Source: Dysidea avara (lineage: Eukaryota > Porifera > Demospongiae > Dictyoceratida > Dysideidae). Taken from it: a DNA stretch of 64,000 nt. The DNA is taken from the NCBI RefSeq assembly GCF_963678975.1, contig NC_089276.1, positions 29,938,472 to 30,002,471 on the forward strand. The letters run 5' to 3'. A program made the position numbers and the translations under genes. This document shows, piece after piece, positions 63,717 to 64,000 of this stretch; position 1 is the stretch's first letter, and every line of letters starts with the position of its first letter. The notes beneath the pieces are model-generated. The model searched no databases. It saw only the letters and a program-made list of their open reading frames with translations, and was not told where the DNA came from.

Positions 63717-64000
63717 ATGAGACAAGTAAATCTCGAAATTGTCACCGATGATGATATTGAAGGGAATGATGATAAGAGAAGTAGCAAGGAGAATGATGAT
63801 GGGGGTAAGGCTAATTAAGTACTCATTCAATATTAGCTAGATTCTAGCATTATGTCATATAAGGTATTGTGTTTTGCAGAAACCGATAAGAGTGTACTGG
63901 ATAAAGACCGAGGGTAGTAGAGTTGTGAGCTTTGACCACATTCCATTCTCTGTAGCCGAAGTGAAACTATTGGATTGCCAGTTTGGGGAAAAGTACTACA
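63717..64000 (+). CDS. 5' end of an unrecognised gene (possible CaRF-like), runs off the window
   Basis: Candidate exon 1, 63717-63804: MRQVNLEIVTDDDIEGNDDK and on, acidic, with donor GG|GTAAGG. A short intron follows (about 63805-63890), then an open stretch reading VYWIKTEGSRVVSFDHIPFS and VAEVKLLDCQFGEKYY to the window edge. The obvious acceptor TTTTGCAG leaves the wrong phase; AAGAG|TGTACT is in phase. The VYW...HIPF...LDCQ pattern reminds me of the calcium-responsive transcription factor (CaRF) domain, from memory and with low certainty. The 3' part is outside the window. Confidence 0.4.

Overview
This window reads as nuclear DNA of an invertebrate metazoan. The coding sequence is split by GT-AG introns, and it encodes SH2 domains, a cytoplasmic tyrosine-kinase-like domain and TKL-type serine/threonine kinases. 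The DNA between exons is AT-rich and packed with foldback MITEs, BEL/Pao and non-LTR retroelements, and a 31-bp satellite. A marine sponge is my best guess; that is inference from overall flavour, not a species match. I see no prokaryotic operon, CRISPR array or rRNA.

Layout. 1-7.4 kb is a nested repeat block: several copies of one long element ('repeat A') carrying 31-bp tandem arrays, into which an R2-like (RLE) retrotransposon fragment, a TIR element with a tRNA-like core and a hAT-like MITE have inserted. 9.1-10.1 kb holds a one-exon TKL-type kinase domain on the minus strand. 12.8-34.4 kb is minus-strand gene A. Read from its 5' end it has a TKL kinase exon (33454-34395), two linker exons, a first SH2 domain split over four exons, a linker exon, a second SH2 domain, and a FES/FER-like tyrosine kinase domain whose catalytic motifs are altered (HRN for HRD, DFS for DFG). 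Its largest intron (19817-28793) has swollen with a second satellite array, foldback elements and a 3'-truncated BEL/Pao element.

35.0-40 kb is another repeat A copy with a 2.2-kb array, followed by MITEs. 40.7-41.3 kb is a two-exon relic (gene C) of the same kinase family with an in-frame stop. 42.1-53.5 kb is gene B, a segmental duplicate of the 3' half of gene A. It keeps five open exons, but homology stops near 54.13 kb, right where the first-SH2 exon should begin, so gene B is truncated at its 5' end. Differences between the A and B introns give clean 'empty versus filled' sites for several MITEs.

54.2-61 kb is an unrecognised ORF interrupted by an intact, young BEL/Pao retrotransposon (183-bp LTRs differing at one base, 5-bp target duplication GATTT, single 1843-residue gag-pol ORF). 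61.4-62.9 kb is a decayed LINE inserted into a sequence whose uninterrupted counterpart lies at 38.98-39.39 kb. The last kilobase has a tandem repeat with CACGTGAC boxes, then what looks like the 5' end of a plus-strand gene.

The most interesting object is gene A: if its exons are joined as phase and order suggest, one protein would carry an active-looking TKL kinase, tandem SH2 domains and a tyrosine pseudokinase. I do not know this arrangement from described families. All splice sites are my own reading of GT/AG, phase and domain continuity; no transcript evidence was available. ORF starts in repeats are not meaningful and are not reported as genes.
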